From positions 186,001 through 250,000 of the forward strand of contig NZ_CP099399.1 in the NCBI RefSeq assembly GCF_024721175.1: DNA of 64,000 nucleotides, written 5' to 3'. The number at the start of each line of letters is the position of its first letter. The first letter of the stretch is position 1. Positions 10,424 to 19,607 of the stretch are shown piece after piece. The translations under genes and the position numbers were made by a program. The notes under the pieces are model-generated. The model was not told the DNA's origin. It saw only the letters and a list, made by a program, of their open reading frames with translations, and ran no database searches. The stretch is from Rhizobium sp. Pop5. GTDB lineage: Bacteria; Pseudomonadota; Alphaproteobacteria; Rhizobiales; Rhizobiaceae.

Positions 10424-10867
10424 ATGAAAGACAAAGCGAATGCCAGGCTCGAGGAAGAGGCGATCATCGCTATGCTGATGATGCGGGCCAAGGCGCTGGG
10501 GGAAAAGAACGCCGAGGATGCGCTTTCCTACGAAGCCGAGGATTCGGTCGAGTTTTCACTGGCGCCGCCGCTCGTCTACAAGGGCAAGGACAAGGCTGGG
10601 CTGCAGGCCTGGTTCGATACCTGGGAAGGCCCGATCGGCGGCGATGTGCGCGACGCAAAATTGACAGTCGGCGAGGACGTCGCTTTCTGGAGCGGCCTCA
10701 CGCGCATGACGGGGACCAAGACGGACGGCACAAAGGTCGATCTGTGGTTCCGCCAGACCCTTGGCCTGGTCAAGCAGGACGGCCGCTGGATGGTCGCCCA
10801 CCAGCATGCCTCCGTGCCTTTCGCGATGGATGGCAGCGGCCGCGCACTGGTCGACCTCCAGCCGTAA
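10424..10867 (+). CDS. SnoaL/NTF2-like protein
   Basis: A 147-residue protein with the NTF2-like cone-fold pattern: an N-terminal helix followed by YEAEDSVEFSLAPPLVYKGK, DVAFWSGLTRMTG and a C-terminal sheet ending WMVAHQHASVPFAM, typical of SnoaL-like DUF4440-type proteins. AAAGGAGAACGGCC precedes the ATG. Such proteins may be isomerases or ligand binders and the function here cannot be assigned. The gene is alone, 116 bases after the GFA gene and convergent with the MFS gene. Confidence 0.75.
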   Translation: MKDKANARLEEEAIIAMLMMRAKALGEKNAEDALSYEAEDSVEFSLAPPLVYKGKDKAGLQAWFDTWEGPIGGDVRDAKLTVGEDVAFWSGLTRMTGTKTDGTKVDLWFRQTLGLVKQDGRWMVAHQHASVPFAMDGSGRALVDLQP

Positions 10868-10880
10868 AACCCCTCTGATA

Positions 10881-12083
10881 TCAGGCGGCGTTTTCCGCCG
10901 TCTTTCCCTTGCCGGCGCGGACCGCCACGATCCCGATGCCCATCAGAAGCAGGATCGCGCTCGCATAAATATCCGTCGTCAGCGCATAACCGGCCGATTT
11001 CGCCAGGAACCCGGCAAGAATCGCCGGCAGGCTGAAGGCGAGGTAGCTCTGAATATAGAAGGCGGAAAGCAGCCCGGCCCGCTCGTCCGGCTTGGCAAGC
11101 GGCATGATCGTGCCGATCGATCCCAGGAAATTGGTGCCGAAGCCGGCGCCGGTGAAAACGGTGCCGATGAGAAGCAGCGGCACGTTGGCGAAATGAACAC
11201 CGGCAACGACCGTCAGAATGCCGAGCGTCTTGGCCGCTACGCCAAAGCTGAGATTGGCCGTTGCCGTCTTGTTGCGTCTGAAGCAGACGGCGATCGCCCC
11301 GCTCGCCGTCAGTGCTGCTACGACGGCTCCGCCCACCAGCGGCGCTCCGCTGCCGGTCGTTTTGGCGACCAATGAGGGGACCAGTGAAAGGTAGAACCCG
11401 CCGAGTGTCCAATTGGCGATATTGATCGGCGTCACCAGGGAGAGCGGCCGTTTCGCCTGCGGTGGAATGGCGACCCGCGGCACCAGCGAGCCGAGCGCTC
11501 CCGGCCGCCTGCCGCCGCTCTCACGCGTCAGCCAGATGGCGGCCGCCAGCAGCGCGAAGGCGACGAGCAGCAGCGCATAGACGAGATGCATCGGGAAGGG
11601 GCCATACTGGATCAACGCGCTGGTGCCGATCGCGCCGATCGCCATGCCGGAAAGCGGCGCGATCGAATTGACGATCTGTCCCTTCGCCCTGTCGATGTCG
11701 ACGAGGGCTGCTCCGAGCGAGGCGCCGGCGATCCCGGTAGCTAGGCCCTGGACGATCCGCGCCGCGATCAGCCAGCCGGGACCGCTGGCGACGACGAAGA
11801 GGGCCATGGCGACGATTTCGAGCAGGAGAGCGAAAAAGATCACCGGTTTGCGGCCGAGATGATCGGAGATCGAGCCCGCGGTCAGCAGCGCCGCCAGCAG
11901 CGCGAAGGCATAGACGGCAAAGATGACGGTGATCAGCACCGGCGAGATGGAGAAGTTCTCCTGGTAGATCCGGTAGAGCGGCGTCGGCACCGAGGAGGCT
12001 CCGAAGAAGGTGGCGAGCGTCAGCGCATGGAAGCCGATCGAGGAGCGCTGCGAATTCTCGGTGGATTTGGCTGCTGTGAACAT
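10881..12083 (-). CDS. MFS transporter
   Basis: A 400-residue major facilitator with about 12 hydrophobic segments. The loop between TM2 and TM3 reads GSISDHLGRKPV, the classic MFS signature, and TM4 onward has GLATGIAGASLGAALVD. Length and start (MFTAAKSTENSQRSS, with a short cytoplasmic N-terminus) fit an efflux-type sugar/drug permease. It is divergent from a TetR regulator with two inverted repeats in between, so it is most likely a TetR-controlled exporter. The substrate is unknown. Confidence 0.85.
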   Translation of the reverse strand: MFTAAKSTENSQRSSIGFHALTLATFFGASSVPTPLYRIYQENFSISPVLITVIFAVYAFALLAALLTAGSISDHLGRKPVIFFALLLEIVAMALFVVASGPGWLIAARIVQGLATGIAGASLGAALVDIDRAKGQIVNSIAPLSGMAIGAIGTSALIQYGPFPMHLVYALLLVAFALLAAAIWLTRESGGRRPGALGSLVPRVAIPPQAKRPLSLVTPINIANWTLGGFYLSLVPSLVAKTTGSGAPLVGGAVVAALTASGAIAVCFRRNKTATANLSFGVAAKTLGILTVVAGVHFANVPLLLIGTVFTGAGFGTNFLGSIGTIMPLAKPDERAGLLSAFYIQSYLAFSLPAILAGFLAKSAGYALTTDIYASAILLLMGIGIVAVRAGKGKTAENAA

Positions 12084-12102
12084 ATATAAAAGCTCTCTAA
12101 AA

Positions 12103-12121
12103 GCTAAGCCATTGCGTTAGC
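12103..12121. promoter_or_regulatory. TetR operator candidate A
   Basis: GCTAA and TTAGC form an inverted repeat with a 9-base spacer (12103-12107 and 12117-12121), placed 20 bases upstream of the MFS start and in its promoter region. The size suits a TetR dimer. A second palindrome lies at 12148-12160. Confidence 0.45.
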
Positions 12122-12147
12122 CTATGTAGAGCAGTCATTTTGTAAAA

Positions 12148-12160
12148 GCAAATTATTTGC
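12148..12160. promoter_or_regulatory. TetR operator candidate B
   Basis: GCAAATTATTTGC is a perfect 13-bp palindrome about a central T, midway between the divergent MFS and TetR genes. Which of the two repeats is the true operator cannot be decided from sequence. Confidence 0.45.
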
Positions 12161-12218
12161 ATTAATGGTTCTGTCAAAGATTTTGAACCATGAGGTCAGG
12201 GGGCGAAAGTCGGATTGC

Positions 12219-12776
12219 ATGGCAGCGAAAGAGAAACTCCGTCCGGGCGGCAGAAGTGCCCGGGTTCAGGCATCGGTGCACAAGGCCACTCGCGATTTGT
12301 TGACCGAGATGAACCGTGCCGAGGTGACGATCCCGCTGATCGCCGGCAAGGCGGGGGTGACGCCATCGACAATCTATCGCCGTTGGGGTGACCTGCAGGA
12401 GCTTCTGGCCGACGTCGCCGTCGAGCGGTTGCGGCCGGATATGCAGCCGATCGATGCCGGCAGCGGCAAGGCCGATCTCGAAGCCTGGGCGGAGCAATAT
12501 GCCGAGGAAATGTCCTCGGGGCCGGGACGCGAAATGATTCGCGACGTGCTGGCGGCGCAAACCGGTGCAAATGCCTGCAAATGCTGCGAATATACGCGCC
12601 AGCAGATCGTTGTCATCGCCGACCGGGCGAAGGCTCGCGGCACGACCTTTCCGGACGTTGATCTCGTGATGGACCAGGTCGTGGCGCCGATCATGTACCG
12701 TATCCTATTCGGAGACGTGCCCGATGCAGCGCGCGTGCGCGATCTCGTCTCGCGCGTCATGAACCTCACAGACTGA
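12219..12776 (+). CDS. TetR/AcrR-family regulator
   Basis: A 185-residue protein with an N-terminal TetR HTH (IPLIAGKAGVTPSTIYRRWG) and a helical ligand domain that resembles the TetR C-terminal family seen in small efflux repressors. A Cys-rich turn, NACKCCEYTRQ, sits mid-domain and could sense metal or thiol stress, which is inference. ATG 12219 is preferred over 12165 because the upstream part lies in the promoter region and has no family similarity. It is divergent from the MFS gene it probably represses and convergent with the hybrid kinase gene. Confidence 0.85.
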   Translation: MAAKEKLRPGGRSARVQASVHKATRDLLTEMNRAEVTIPLIAGKAGVTPSTIYRRWGDLQELLADVAVERLRPDMQPIDAGSGKADLEAWAEQYAEEMSSGPGREMIRDVLAAQTGANACKCCEYTRQQIVVIADRAKARGTTFPDVDLVMDQVVAPIMYRILFGDVPDAARVRDLVSRVMNLTD

Positions 12777-12786
12777 GGCTGGCCTC

Positions 12787-15700
12787 CTATTCCGCAGCCG
12801 CACGCTTGAGGCCGGAAATCTGGGTGATGTAGGCGCGCAGCGCCGCCGGCCGCACCGGCTTGTGCTGAACGGCGATGCCGTGCCGCTCGGCCTCGCTGCG
12901 CACCTCGGGCGTGCGGTCGGCGGTGACCAGCAGGGCAGGGATATCGGCGCCGAACTGCCGGCGCAGATGCAGGATCGCCGCAATGCCGGTGCCGTCGCCG
13001 AGATGATAGTCGGCGATGGCGAGATCCGGCGGCCCGCCGCGCCCGTCGATAGCCATGACGTCGGCGAGGCAATCCAGCGCCTCGACCTCGCAGCCCCAGC
13101 CGCTGATCAAGAGCCGCATGCCTTCGAGGATATTCGGCTCGTTGTCGACGCAGAGGATCTTCAGCCCTTTCAGCGGCTGTCCCGGCCGTTCGGCGGGCGC
13201 GACAGTCACCGCCGCTCCGGCGGGGCGTGAAACGTCGAGCGGCATCGCGATGCGGAATTCCGTGCCCTTGCCATGCGTCGAGTGCAGTTCGACCGGATGG
13301 TTGAGCACGCGGGCAATGCGGTCGACGATCGACAGGCCGAGTCCGAGACCGGAAGCGGTTTTCGCTCCTTCGTCCAGACGCGCGAATTCCTTGAAAACGG
13401 TGCGGAATTTCGAGGGTGGAATGCCGATGCCGGAATCGATCACCTGGATGATCACCTGATTGCCGCGCCGCCGCGCGCCGACGAGCACCTTGCCGGTGAT
13501 CGTATATTTGATGGCGTTGGAAACGAGGTTCTGCACCAGCCTCCGCAGAAGGTTCGGGTCTGAGCGCACACGCAGCGACGTCGGCATAACCACGAGCTTC
13601 AGCTGTTTCTCGCGGGCGATCGGGGCGAAATCGGTCTTGATGCGCTCCAACAGGTCGGAGAGCGCGACGGCGGCAAGCCGCGGCCGCATCGCGCCTGTAT
13701 CCAGCCTCGAAATATCGAGCACCGCGCCAAGAATGGTTTCGACCGATTCAAGCGCGGAATCGATGTTGCGCACGATCGGGCTGTTGTCGGATTGCGCCAT
13801 GCGCTCGACCAGTGCGGAGGAGTAAAGCCTGGCTGCGTTGAGCGGCTGCAGGATGTCGTGGCCGGCGGCTGCGAAAAAGCGCGTCTTGCCGATATTCGCC
13901 TCGTCGGCGGCAGCGCGCGCTTCGGCAAGCTCATGGTTGACGCGGGTAAGCTCGGCGGTGCGCTCGGCCACACGCTGCTCCAGCGTCTCGTTCGCCTGTT
14001 TCAGCGCCTGGTCGGCGCTCACGCGCTGCGTAATGTCGGTGAAGGTCGCGACGATACCCTTGTCGGGCATGGCGTTGGAGCGTACTTCGATGATCCGCTC
14101 ACCGCCGCCGAGTACCAGCGCGAAAGGTTTGTCGAGGGTCAGGAAATGCCGCACCGTCTGATTGAGGTCGCCGGGCGCAATATCTCCGCGCCGGCTGAGG
14201 ATGGTGACGATGTCGGAAAGCGGAAAACCGACCTGGCCGGCATTTTCCGGCAGATCAAGTAATTGCCGGAAGCGCCGATTCCAGATCGTTAGCCGGTTGG
14301 AACTGTCGAAGACGGCAATGCCCTGGTCCATTTGCGAAAGGGCGGTCTGCAGCATGTCCTGGTTATATTGCAGCGCTTCGCTTGCCTGGTCGAGCAGCCA
14401 GGCGGTGTCTGACGAGGCGTCCTCGATCTTCTGAAGGATCAGGGACAACACGAGGCGGGCCGAGGATGAGCCGATGGCGCTGCCGAGCAACTGTTCGCTG
14501 AAGTGGATGAGCGCCATGTCGGCCGGCTGCTCGTCCTCCAGCTTGCGGCCGGAACTTTGCTCGTAGGTCGTCAGCGAGCGCTGCATGCGTTCTTCGCCGA
14601 GATAGCGCGAGATCGCCGCCTTGAGATCGCCGACGCTGATGCGGGTCTTCCAGCCGCGCGTGGCGAATTGCGAGCGCGAGTGCCGCTTGACGAAAATGCC
14701 GGCCTGGATGCGTTCCAGCGGTCTGGCATTGCGGGTGAGCGAGCCGACGATGAAGAAGGCTGTGTTGACGAGCAGGCTCATGACCGTCGCATTGACCAAC
14801 GGATCGGCGTCGGGGGCGGTGAACAGCGTCGAGCCCGGGAGGATGAAGCCGAGCACGGCGCTTGCAACATGCGAGTAATCGGGACCTCCGAGCGAGGGCA
14901 GGAACAGCAGATAGATCCAGGTGACGAAGCCGGAGGTCAGCCCGAGGATCGCGCCGCGCGCATTCGCCCGCCGCCAGATCAGGCCGCCGATGAGCGCAGG
15001 GGCGATCTGCGCGATCGCGGCGAATGACAGAAGACCGATCGAGGCAAGGCCGGCGGTGCTGTCTGTCGAGCGGTAATAGGCATAGCCGAAAAGCAGCACG
15101 GCGAAGATGGCGCTGCGGCGGATGTTGAGCAGGGTTTTGGCGAAATCATCGCGCTGGCTGGCGCGGCCGGCGAGTTTGCGCCTGAGGAAGATCGGCATGA
15201 TGATGTCGTTCGACACCATGATCGACAGAGCCACGGAATCGACGATGACCATTGCCGTGGCGGCGGAAAAGCCGCCGATGAAGGTGATCAGGGAAACCAC
15301 GGGCATCTGACCGGCCAGCGGCAGCGACAGCATGTAGAAATCGGCATTGCCGGTGCCCCCGAAGGTGAGGAGACCGCCGATCGCCACCGGCAGTACGAAA
15401 AGATTGATGGCGACGAGATAGGTGGGAAAGAGAAAGCCCGCGAGCTTCAGCTGTTTCGGCGTCCGGTTTTCGACGACGGTTACGTGGAATTGCCGCGGCA
15501 GCATGATGATTGCGAAGGCCGACAGGATGATCAGGGTAATCCAGCGGCTGATCGGCGTATGGTAATTGAGCGCCGACATAACAAGCGCGTTGTCGACCGT
15601 CTTCTGCCAAAGGTCGGTCGGCCCGTCGAAGAGAAACCAGATGACGCAGACGCCGGCCGTCAGGAAGGCGACGAGCTTGACCACGGACTCCATCGAGACC

Positions 15701-16290
15701 GCGAGAATGAGTCCGTCCTGATGTTCCGTCGCATCCGTATGCCGCGTCCCGAACATGATGGCAAAGCAGGCGAGCACCAGCGTCGCGATGAGCGGCAGGT
15801 CGAGGAAGTAGAGGTTGCCGCTGCCGATGCCGTAGTCGGATGGGTTGACCATGGCGCTGACGGTGCTCGAGATCGCCTTCAGCTGGAGCGCGATATAGGG
15901 GATGGTGCCGATCAGCGAGATCAGTGCCACGATCGTCGCAACCGTCGGGTTCTTGCCATAGCGCGCGGCGACGAAATCGGCGACCGAAGTCAGTTTCTCC
16001 GCCTTGGCAAGCTCTATGATGCGGCGAAGCAGCGGCATGCCGAGCGTGAAAACGAGGATGGGGCCGATATAGATGCCGGCAAATTCCAGTCCGCGTTGTG
16101 CGGCAAGGCCGACGCTGCCGAAATAGGTCCAGGACGTGCAGTAGATCGCGAGGCTGAGCGCATAGACCACGGGCCATCCGCCTTGCAGCGCACCGGGGCT
16201 GCGGTTCTTGCGATCGCCATAGCTTGCCACGGCGAAAAGCAAGAGCAGATAGCCGAAGGCAGACGCGAATATGACCCAGCCTGGAAGCAT
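12787..16290 (-). CDS. Hybrid sensor histidine kinase with N-terminal sodium/solute symporter domain
   Basis: A 1167-residue membrane kinase. Residues 1 to about 520 form a PutP-like symporter module with about 13 TM segments (YALSLAIYCTSWTYFGSVG near the start). Then come a PAS domain (about 655-760, FDSSNRLTIWNRRFRQLLDL), a coiled coil, a HisKA domain with His811 in FFAAAGHDILQPL, a HATPase with LVQNLVSNAIKYT and SGLGLGLSIVDR, and a C-terminal receiver with Asp1094 in IADYHLGDG and the Lys in HKPV. The receiver's first acidic pair is DN rather than DD/DE. The layout is that of CbrA-like sensors, which link nutrient uptake to gene control. No separate response regulator gene is adjacent. Confidence 0.88.
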   Translation of the reverse strand: MLPGWVIFASAFGYLLLLFAVASYGDRKNRSPGALQGGWPVVYALSLAIYCTSWTYFGSVGLAAQRGLEFAGIYIGPILVFTLGMPLLRRIIELAKAEKLTSVADFVAARYGKNPTVATIVALISLIGTIPYIALQLKAISSTVSAMVNPSDYGIGSGNLYFLDLPLIATLVLACFAIMFGTRHTDATEHQDGLILAVSMESVVKLVAFLTAGVCVIWFLFDGPTDLWQKTVDNALVMSALNYHTPISRWITLIILSAFAIIMLPRQFHVTVVENRTPKQLKLAGFLFPTYLVAINLFVLPVAIGGLLTFGGTGNADFYMLSLPLAGQMPVVSLITFIGGFSAATAMVIVDSVALSIMVSNDIIMPIFLRRKLAGRASQRDDFAKTLLNIRRSAIFAVLLFGYAYYRSTDSTAGLASIGLLSFAAIAQIAPALIGGLIWRRANARGAILGLTSGFVTWIYLLFLPSLGGPDYSHVASAVLGFILPGSTLFTAPDADPLVNATVMSLLVNTAFFIVGSLTRNARPLERIQAGIFVKRHSRSQFATRGWKTRISVGDLKAAISRYLGEERMQRSLTTYEQSSGRKLEDEQPADMALIHFSEQLLGSAIGSSSARLVLSLILQKIEDASSDTAWLLDQASEALQYNQDMLQTALSQMDQGIAVFDSSNRLTIWNRRFRQLLDLPENAGQVGFPLSDIVTILSRRGDIAPGDLNQTVRHFLTLDKPFALVLGGGERIIEVRSNAMPDKGIVATFTDITQRVSADQALKQANETLEQRVAERTAELTRVNHELAEARAAADEANIGKTRFFAAAGHDILQPLNAARLYSSALVERMAQSDNSPIVRNIDSALESVETILGAVLDISRLDTGAMRPRLAAVALSDLLERIKTDFAPIAREKQLKLVVMPTSLRVRSDPNLLRRLVQNLVSNAIKYTITGKVLVGARRRGNQVIIQVIDSGIGIPPSKFRTVFKEFARLDEGAKTASGLGLGLSIVDRIARVLNHPVELHSTHGKGTEFRIAMPLDVSRPAGAAVTVAPAERPGQPLKGLKILCVDNEPNILEGMRLLISGWGCEVEALDCLADVMAIDGRGGPPDLAIADYHLGDGTGIAAILHLRRQFGADIPALLVTADRTPEVRSEAERHGIAVQHKPVRPAALRAYITQISGLKRAAAE

Positions 16291-16508
16291 TGACCCTCCG
16301 CCAGCGGAAATCCGCCGGGACCTCCCGCAACATGGCCGAGCTTAAGTCATTTCAGGGACGTTGAAAATTCCTGGCCGTCTAGGCATTAAGTCAAAGACGC
16401 CGAAGACCGCGGCGGATAATTGCGATTTCCGATTGATTAAATGCGGTGAAGATGTAGCTAATAAAAACAATTGCATATCTTTGAATGTATCGAAGGGAGA
16501 CGGATCCG

Positions 16509-16946
16509 ATGCTCAATGAGTTCAAGGCCTTTATCGCCCGCGGCAATGTCATGGATCTTGCAGTCGGCGTCATCATTGGCGGCGCCTTTGGCGGCATCGT
16601 CAAGTCGCTTGTCGACGATATCATCATGCCGATCGTCGGCGCCGTTTTCGGCGGCTTCGATTTTTCCAATTATTTCATTCCGCTTTCTTCGAAGGTCACC
16701 GAGCCGAGCCTTGCTGCCGCCCGCGCCCAGGGAGCGGTTTTTGCCTATGGCAGCTTCTTCACCGTTCTCATCAATTTCCTGATTCTTGCCTGGATCATCT
16801 TCCTGATGGTCAAGGGCGTGAACACCTTGCGTGCCCAAGTCGAGCGTCAGGAAAAGGCCGCACCGGAAGAGCTGCCCCCACCGCCCGCAGACGTTCAACT
16901 CTTGACGGAGATCCGCGATCTCCTGGCGAAGCGCCCGGTCGTCTGA
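16509..16946 (+). CDS. mscL: Large-conductance mechanosensitive channel
   Basis: A 145-residue channel subunit. The N-terminal helix and TM1 read [20 protein letters not shown] followed by the glycine-rich gate [22 protein letters not shown]2 is [22 protein letters not shown], preceded by a periplasmic loop, and the C-terminal helix ends [13 protein letters not shown]. The pentamer opens under membrane tension to release solutes on osmotic downshock. ATG 16509 follows GGGAGACGGATCC and gives the standard MscL start; the frame upstream is not conserved. It is a single gene. Confidence 0.95.
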   Translation: MLNEFKAFIARGNVMDLAVGVIIGGAFGGIVKSLVDDIIMPIVGAVFGGFDFSNYFIPLSSKVTEPSLAAARAQGAVFAYGSFFTVLINFLILAWIIFLMVKGVNTLRAQVERQEKAAPEELPPPPADVQLLTEIRDLLAKRPVV

Positions 16947-17016
16947 GCGGGCTTTGGCCCGCTGTCGGGCGGGCTCATTCATCACGAAAATCGATATGCC
17001 ATCACTTGTTATCATG

Positions 17017-17036
17017 GGATTTGCGCGCGCAAATCC
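17017..17036. promoter_or_regulatory. Perfect 20-bp palindrome upstream of the aminotransferase
   Basis: GGATTTGCGC and GCGCAAATCC abut as a perfect 20-bp palindrome, ending 28 bases before the aminotransferase ATG and 70 bases after the MscL stop. There is no T-tract, so an operator for an Lrp/AsnC- or MarR-sized dimer is more likely than a terminator, though as RNA it could also form a hairpin in the leader. The regulator is unknown. Confidence 0.5.
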
Positions 17037-17064
17037 TCTATGAAGACGGAAACCGGAGATATGC

Positions 17065-18231
17065 ATGTCGATCGTAAGCAGCCTCAGCCCGCGCGCCATA
17101 GCGGCGCCCGAAAGCGGGATCGTCGAAGTCGTCAATTATGCCCGCGGCCGCGAAGGTCTGCTGCCGCTCTGGGTCGGCGAAGGCGATCTGCCCACGCCGG
17201 ATTTCATCAGCAAGGCGGCGATGGATGCGCTTGCCGCCGGTGAGACCTTCTATACATGGCAGCGCGGCATTCCGGAGCTGCGCCGAGCGCTTTCCGATTA
17301 TTACCACAGGCATTTCGCCGTCCGGCTGCCGGTCGAGCATTTCTACGTCACCGGCTCCGGCATGCAGGCGATCCAGATCGCCGTGCAGACGCTGACCTCG
17401 CCGGGCGATGAATTCGTCTATCTCACGCCGGCCTGGCCGAATATCGCCGCCGCTCTCGAAATATCGGGTGCGCGCTCCGTCGGCGTTAAGCTGGAGTTCG
17501 AAGGCGGTAAGTGGGCGGTCGATCTCGACCGTATCGAAGCCGCGATCACGCCGAAGACCAAGGGCATTTTCATCAACACGCCGTCGAACCCGACAGGCTG
17601 GACAGCGACAAGACAGGATCTCGAGGCCATCCTGGCACTCGCCCGTAAACATGATCTCTGGATCATGGCGGATGAAATCTACGCCCTCTATTTTTTTGCC
17701 GGCGGCCGCGCGCCCTCCTTCCTCGACGTCATGGAGTCTGACGACAAGATCATCTTCGTCAATTCCTTCTCGAAGAACTGGTCGATGACCGGCTGGCGCA
17801 TCGGCTGGATCGTAGCACCCCCTGCGATGGGGCAGGTGCTCGAAAACCTCGTCCAGTATTCGACATCCGGAGTGGCGCAGTTCATGCAGAAGGGCGCCGT
17901 CGCAGCCCTCGATGACGGCGACGATTTCGTGCGGGCCAATATCGCCAAGGCCGCCCGCTCCCGCGATATTCTCTGCGATGCGCTTGTTGCCACCAATCGC
18001 GTCGAGACGCTGAAGCCGGACGGCGCGCTCTATGCCTTCCTGAAGATCGACGGCGTCACCGATAGCCGTAGCGCCGCCATCGACATCGTCGACAAGACAG
18101 GCGTTGGACTTGCTCCCGGAACCGCCTTTGGCGCCGGCGGCGAACTCTTCCTGCGCGCCTGTTTTCTGCGCGATCCCGCGCAGGTGGCCATCGCCGCCGA
18201 GCGTCTCTGCGACTATATCCTCAAGCGCTGA
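17065..18231 (+). CDS. PLP-dependent aminotransferase, class I/II
   Basis: A 388-residue fold-type I aminotransferase. The substrate and cofactor elements include TWQRGIPELRRAL, NTPSNPTGW, the DEIYALYFF Asp region and Schiff-base Lys237 in SFSKNWSMTGWRIGW, with a C-terminal Arg in FLRACFLRDPA. CCGGAGATATGC precedes the ATG. Relatives act on aromatic or branched amino acids or aspartate; the specific substrate is not evident. The gene stands alone behind the palindrome at 17017-17036. Confidence 0.85.
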   Translation: MSIVSSLSPRAIAAPESGIVEVVNYARGREGLLPLWVGEGDLPTPDFISKAAMDALAAGETFYTWQRGIPELRRALSDYYHRHFAVRLPVEHFYVTGSGMQAIQIAVQTLTSPGDEFVYLTPAWPNIAAALEISGARSVGVKLEFEGGKWAVDLDRIEAAITPKTKGIFINTPSNPTGWTATRQDLEAILALARKHDLWIMADEIYALYFFAGGRAPSFLDVMESDDKIIFVNSFSKNWSMTGWRIGWIVAPPAMGQVLENLVQYSTSGVAQFMQKGAVAALDDGDDFVRANIAKAARSRDILCDALVATNRVETLKPDGALYAFLKIDGVTDSRSAAIDIVDKTGVGLAPGTAFGAGGELFLRACFLRDPAQVAIAAERLCDYILKR

Positions 18232-18451
18232 GAAACATTGGCCCCAGGACCTGTCGTGGTCGCCGGAACGTCGATTTCGTGCCGGAATCGTAAGATCGAT
18301 AAAACTCTAGCAAAGGCCGAAATCAGCCTCTAACCACGACTCCAAACATACTCGTTCAAAGGCTCCCAAACGGCCATCCGATAAGAAGATTGGAAAGAAA
18401 AACCGGCGCCTGATGCCCCTGCCTATAAAAACGAAAGCAGGGATGCGTGAC

Positions 18452-19486
18452 ATGGCGGTTTTGGTGACGGGCGGAGCCGGATATATCGGCAGTCACATGG
18501 TTTGGTCATTGCTCGATGCGGGCGAGGACGTGGTCGTGCTCGATCGCCTCTCCACGGGCTTTCGCTGGGCGGTGGCGCCGGCAGCACGTTTTTATCTCGG
18601 CGACATTGCCGATCCCGACATCCTGAAGAAGATCTTCATCGAAAACGACATCGAGGCGATCATCCATTTCGCCGGGTCCGCCGTCGTCCCGGTCTCGGTG
18701 GCCGATCCGCTTTCCTATTACGACAACAACTCAGGCAAGACCCGGGCACTTCTGAGCGCTTCGATCAAGGCTGGCATCCGCAACTTCGTCTTCTCCTCGA
18801 CCGCGGCCGTCTATGGCCAGCAGAAGTCGGACCTGCCGGTGAAGGAGACGGCCTCCCTCAATCCCGAAAACCCTTACGGTCAATCGAAGCTGATGACCGA
18901 ATTCATGCTGCGCGACGCCGCCGCCGCCTATGACTTCAACTATGTTGCGCTTCGTTACTTCAACGTCGCCGGCGCCGATCCGCATCACCGTACCGGCCAG
19001 TCGACTTCGGGCGCCACGCATCTCATCAAGGTTGCCTGCGAGGCCGCGCTCGGCACGCGCGACAGTGTCCATGTTTATGGCATCGACTATCCCACGCATG
19101 ACGGCACCGGCGTGCGCGACTACATCCATGTCACCGATCTTGTCGATGCACATCTGAAAGCGCTTCAGCACCTGCGTAGAAACGAGGGCTCGCTCGTTGC
19201 CAATTGCGGCTATGGCAGCGGCTATTCCGTGCTCGATGTGCTGAACATGGTCACGCGCCTGCACGGGCATTCCTTCAAGATCCACATGGCGCCACGCCGC
19301 GCCGGCGATTCGGCAAGCGTCGTTGCGGACGCTTCGCTCGCCCGGCAGGTGCTCGACTGGAAACCCCGTTACGATTCGCTGGAAACCATCGTCCAGAGCT
19401 CGCTCGATTGGGAACTGCTCCTGTCGAACAGGAATGTCGACGATCTGCACAGCATCCATCGGGCGCTCGCCGCCGCTTCCTTCTGA
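18452..19486 (+). CDS. galE: UDP-glucose 4-epimerase
   Basis: A 344-residue extended SDR that interconverts UDP-glucose and UDP-galactose. The NAD motif TGGAGYIGSH starts at residue 5, the catalytic Ser/Thr region is FSSTAAVYG and the YxxxK is NPYGQSK; YFNVAGADP and the C-terminal DWKPRYDSLE are family marks. ATG 18452 has AGGG about nine bases upstream; earlier in-frame starts at 18413 and 18443 would add residues ahead of the Rossmann strand. It probably supplies UDP-galactose for exopolysaccharide or lipopolysaccharide. A diguanylate cyclase/phosphodiesterase gene follows. Confidence 0.88.
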   Translation: MAVLVTGGAGYIGSHMVWSLLDAGEDVVVLDRLSTGFRWAVAPAARFYLGDIADPDILKKIFIENDIEAIIHFAGSAVVPVSVADPLSYYDNNSGKTRALLSASIKAGIRNFVFSSTAAVYGQQKSDLPVKETASLNPENPYGQSKLMTEFMLRDAAAAYDFNYVALRYFNVAGADPHHRTGQSTSGATHLIKVACEAALGTRDSVHVYGIDYPTHDGTGVRDYIHVTDLVDAHLKALQHLRRNEGSLVANCGYGSGYSVLDVLNMVTRLHGHSFKIHMAPRRAGDSASVVADASLARQVLDWKPRYDSLETIVQSSLDWELLLSNRNVDDLHSIHRALAAASF

Positions 19487-19607
19487 ACGGCGTTCCGGCG
19501 CATCGGTGCATTTTTCATTCCCGCTTCGGCGGGGTCCGCATGACATGACGTGAACAAGGAAACATCAGGCTTTCCCTGGCTGGCTCTGGGCCGACGGAAA
19601 AGAGAAC

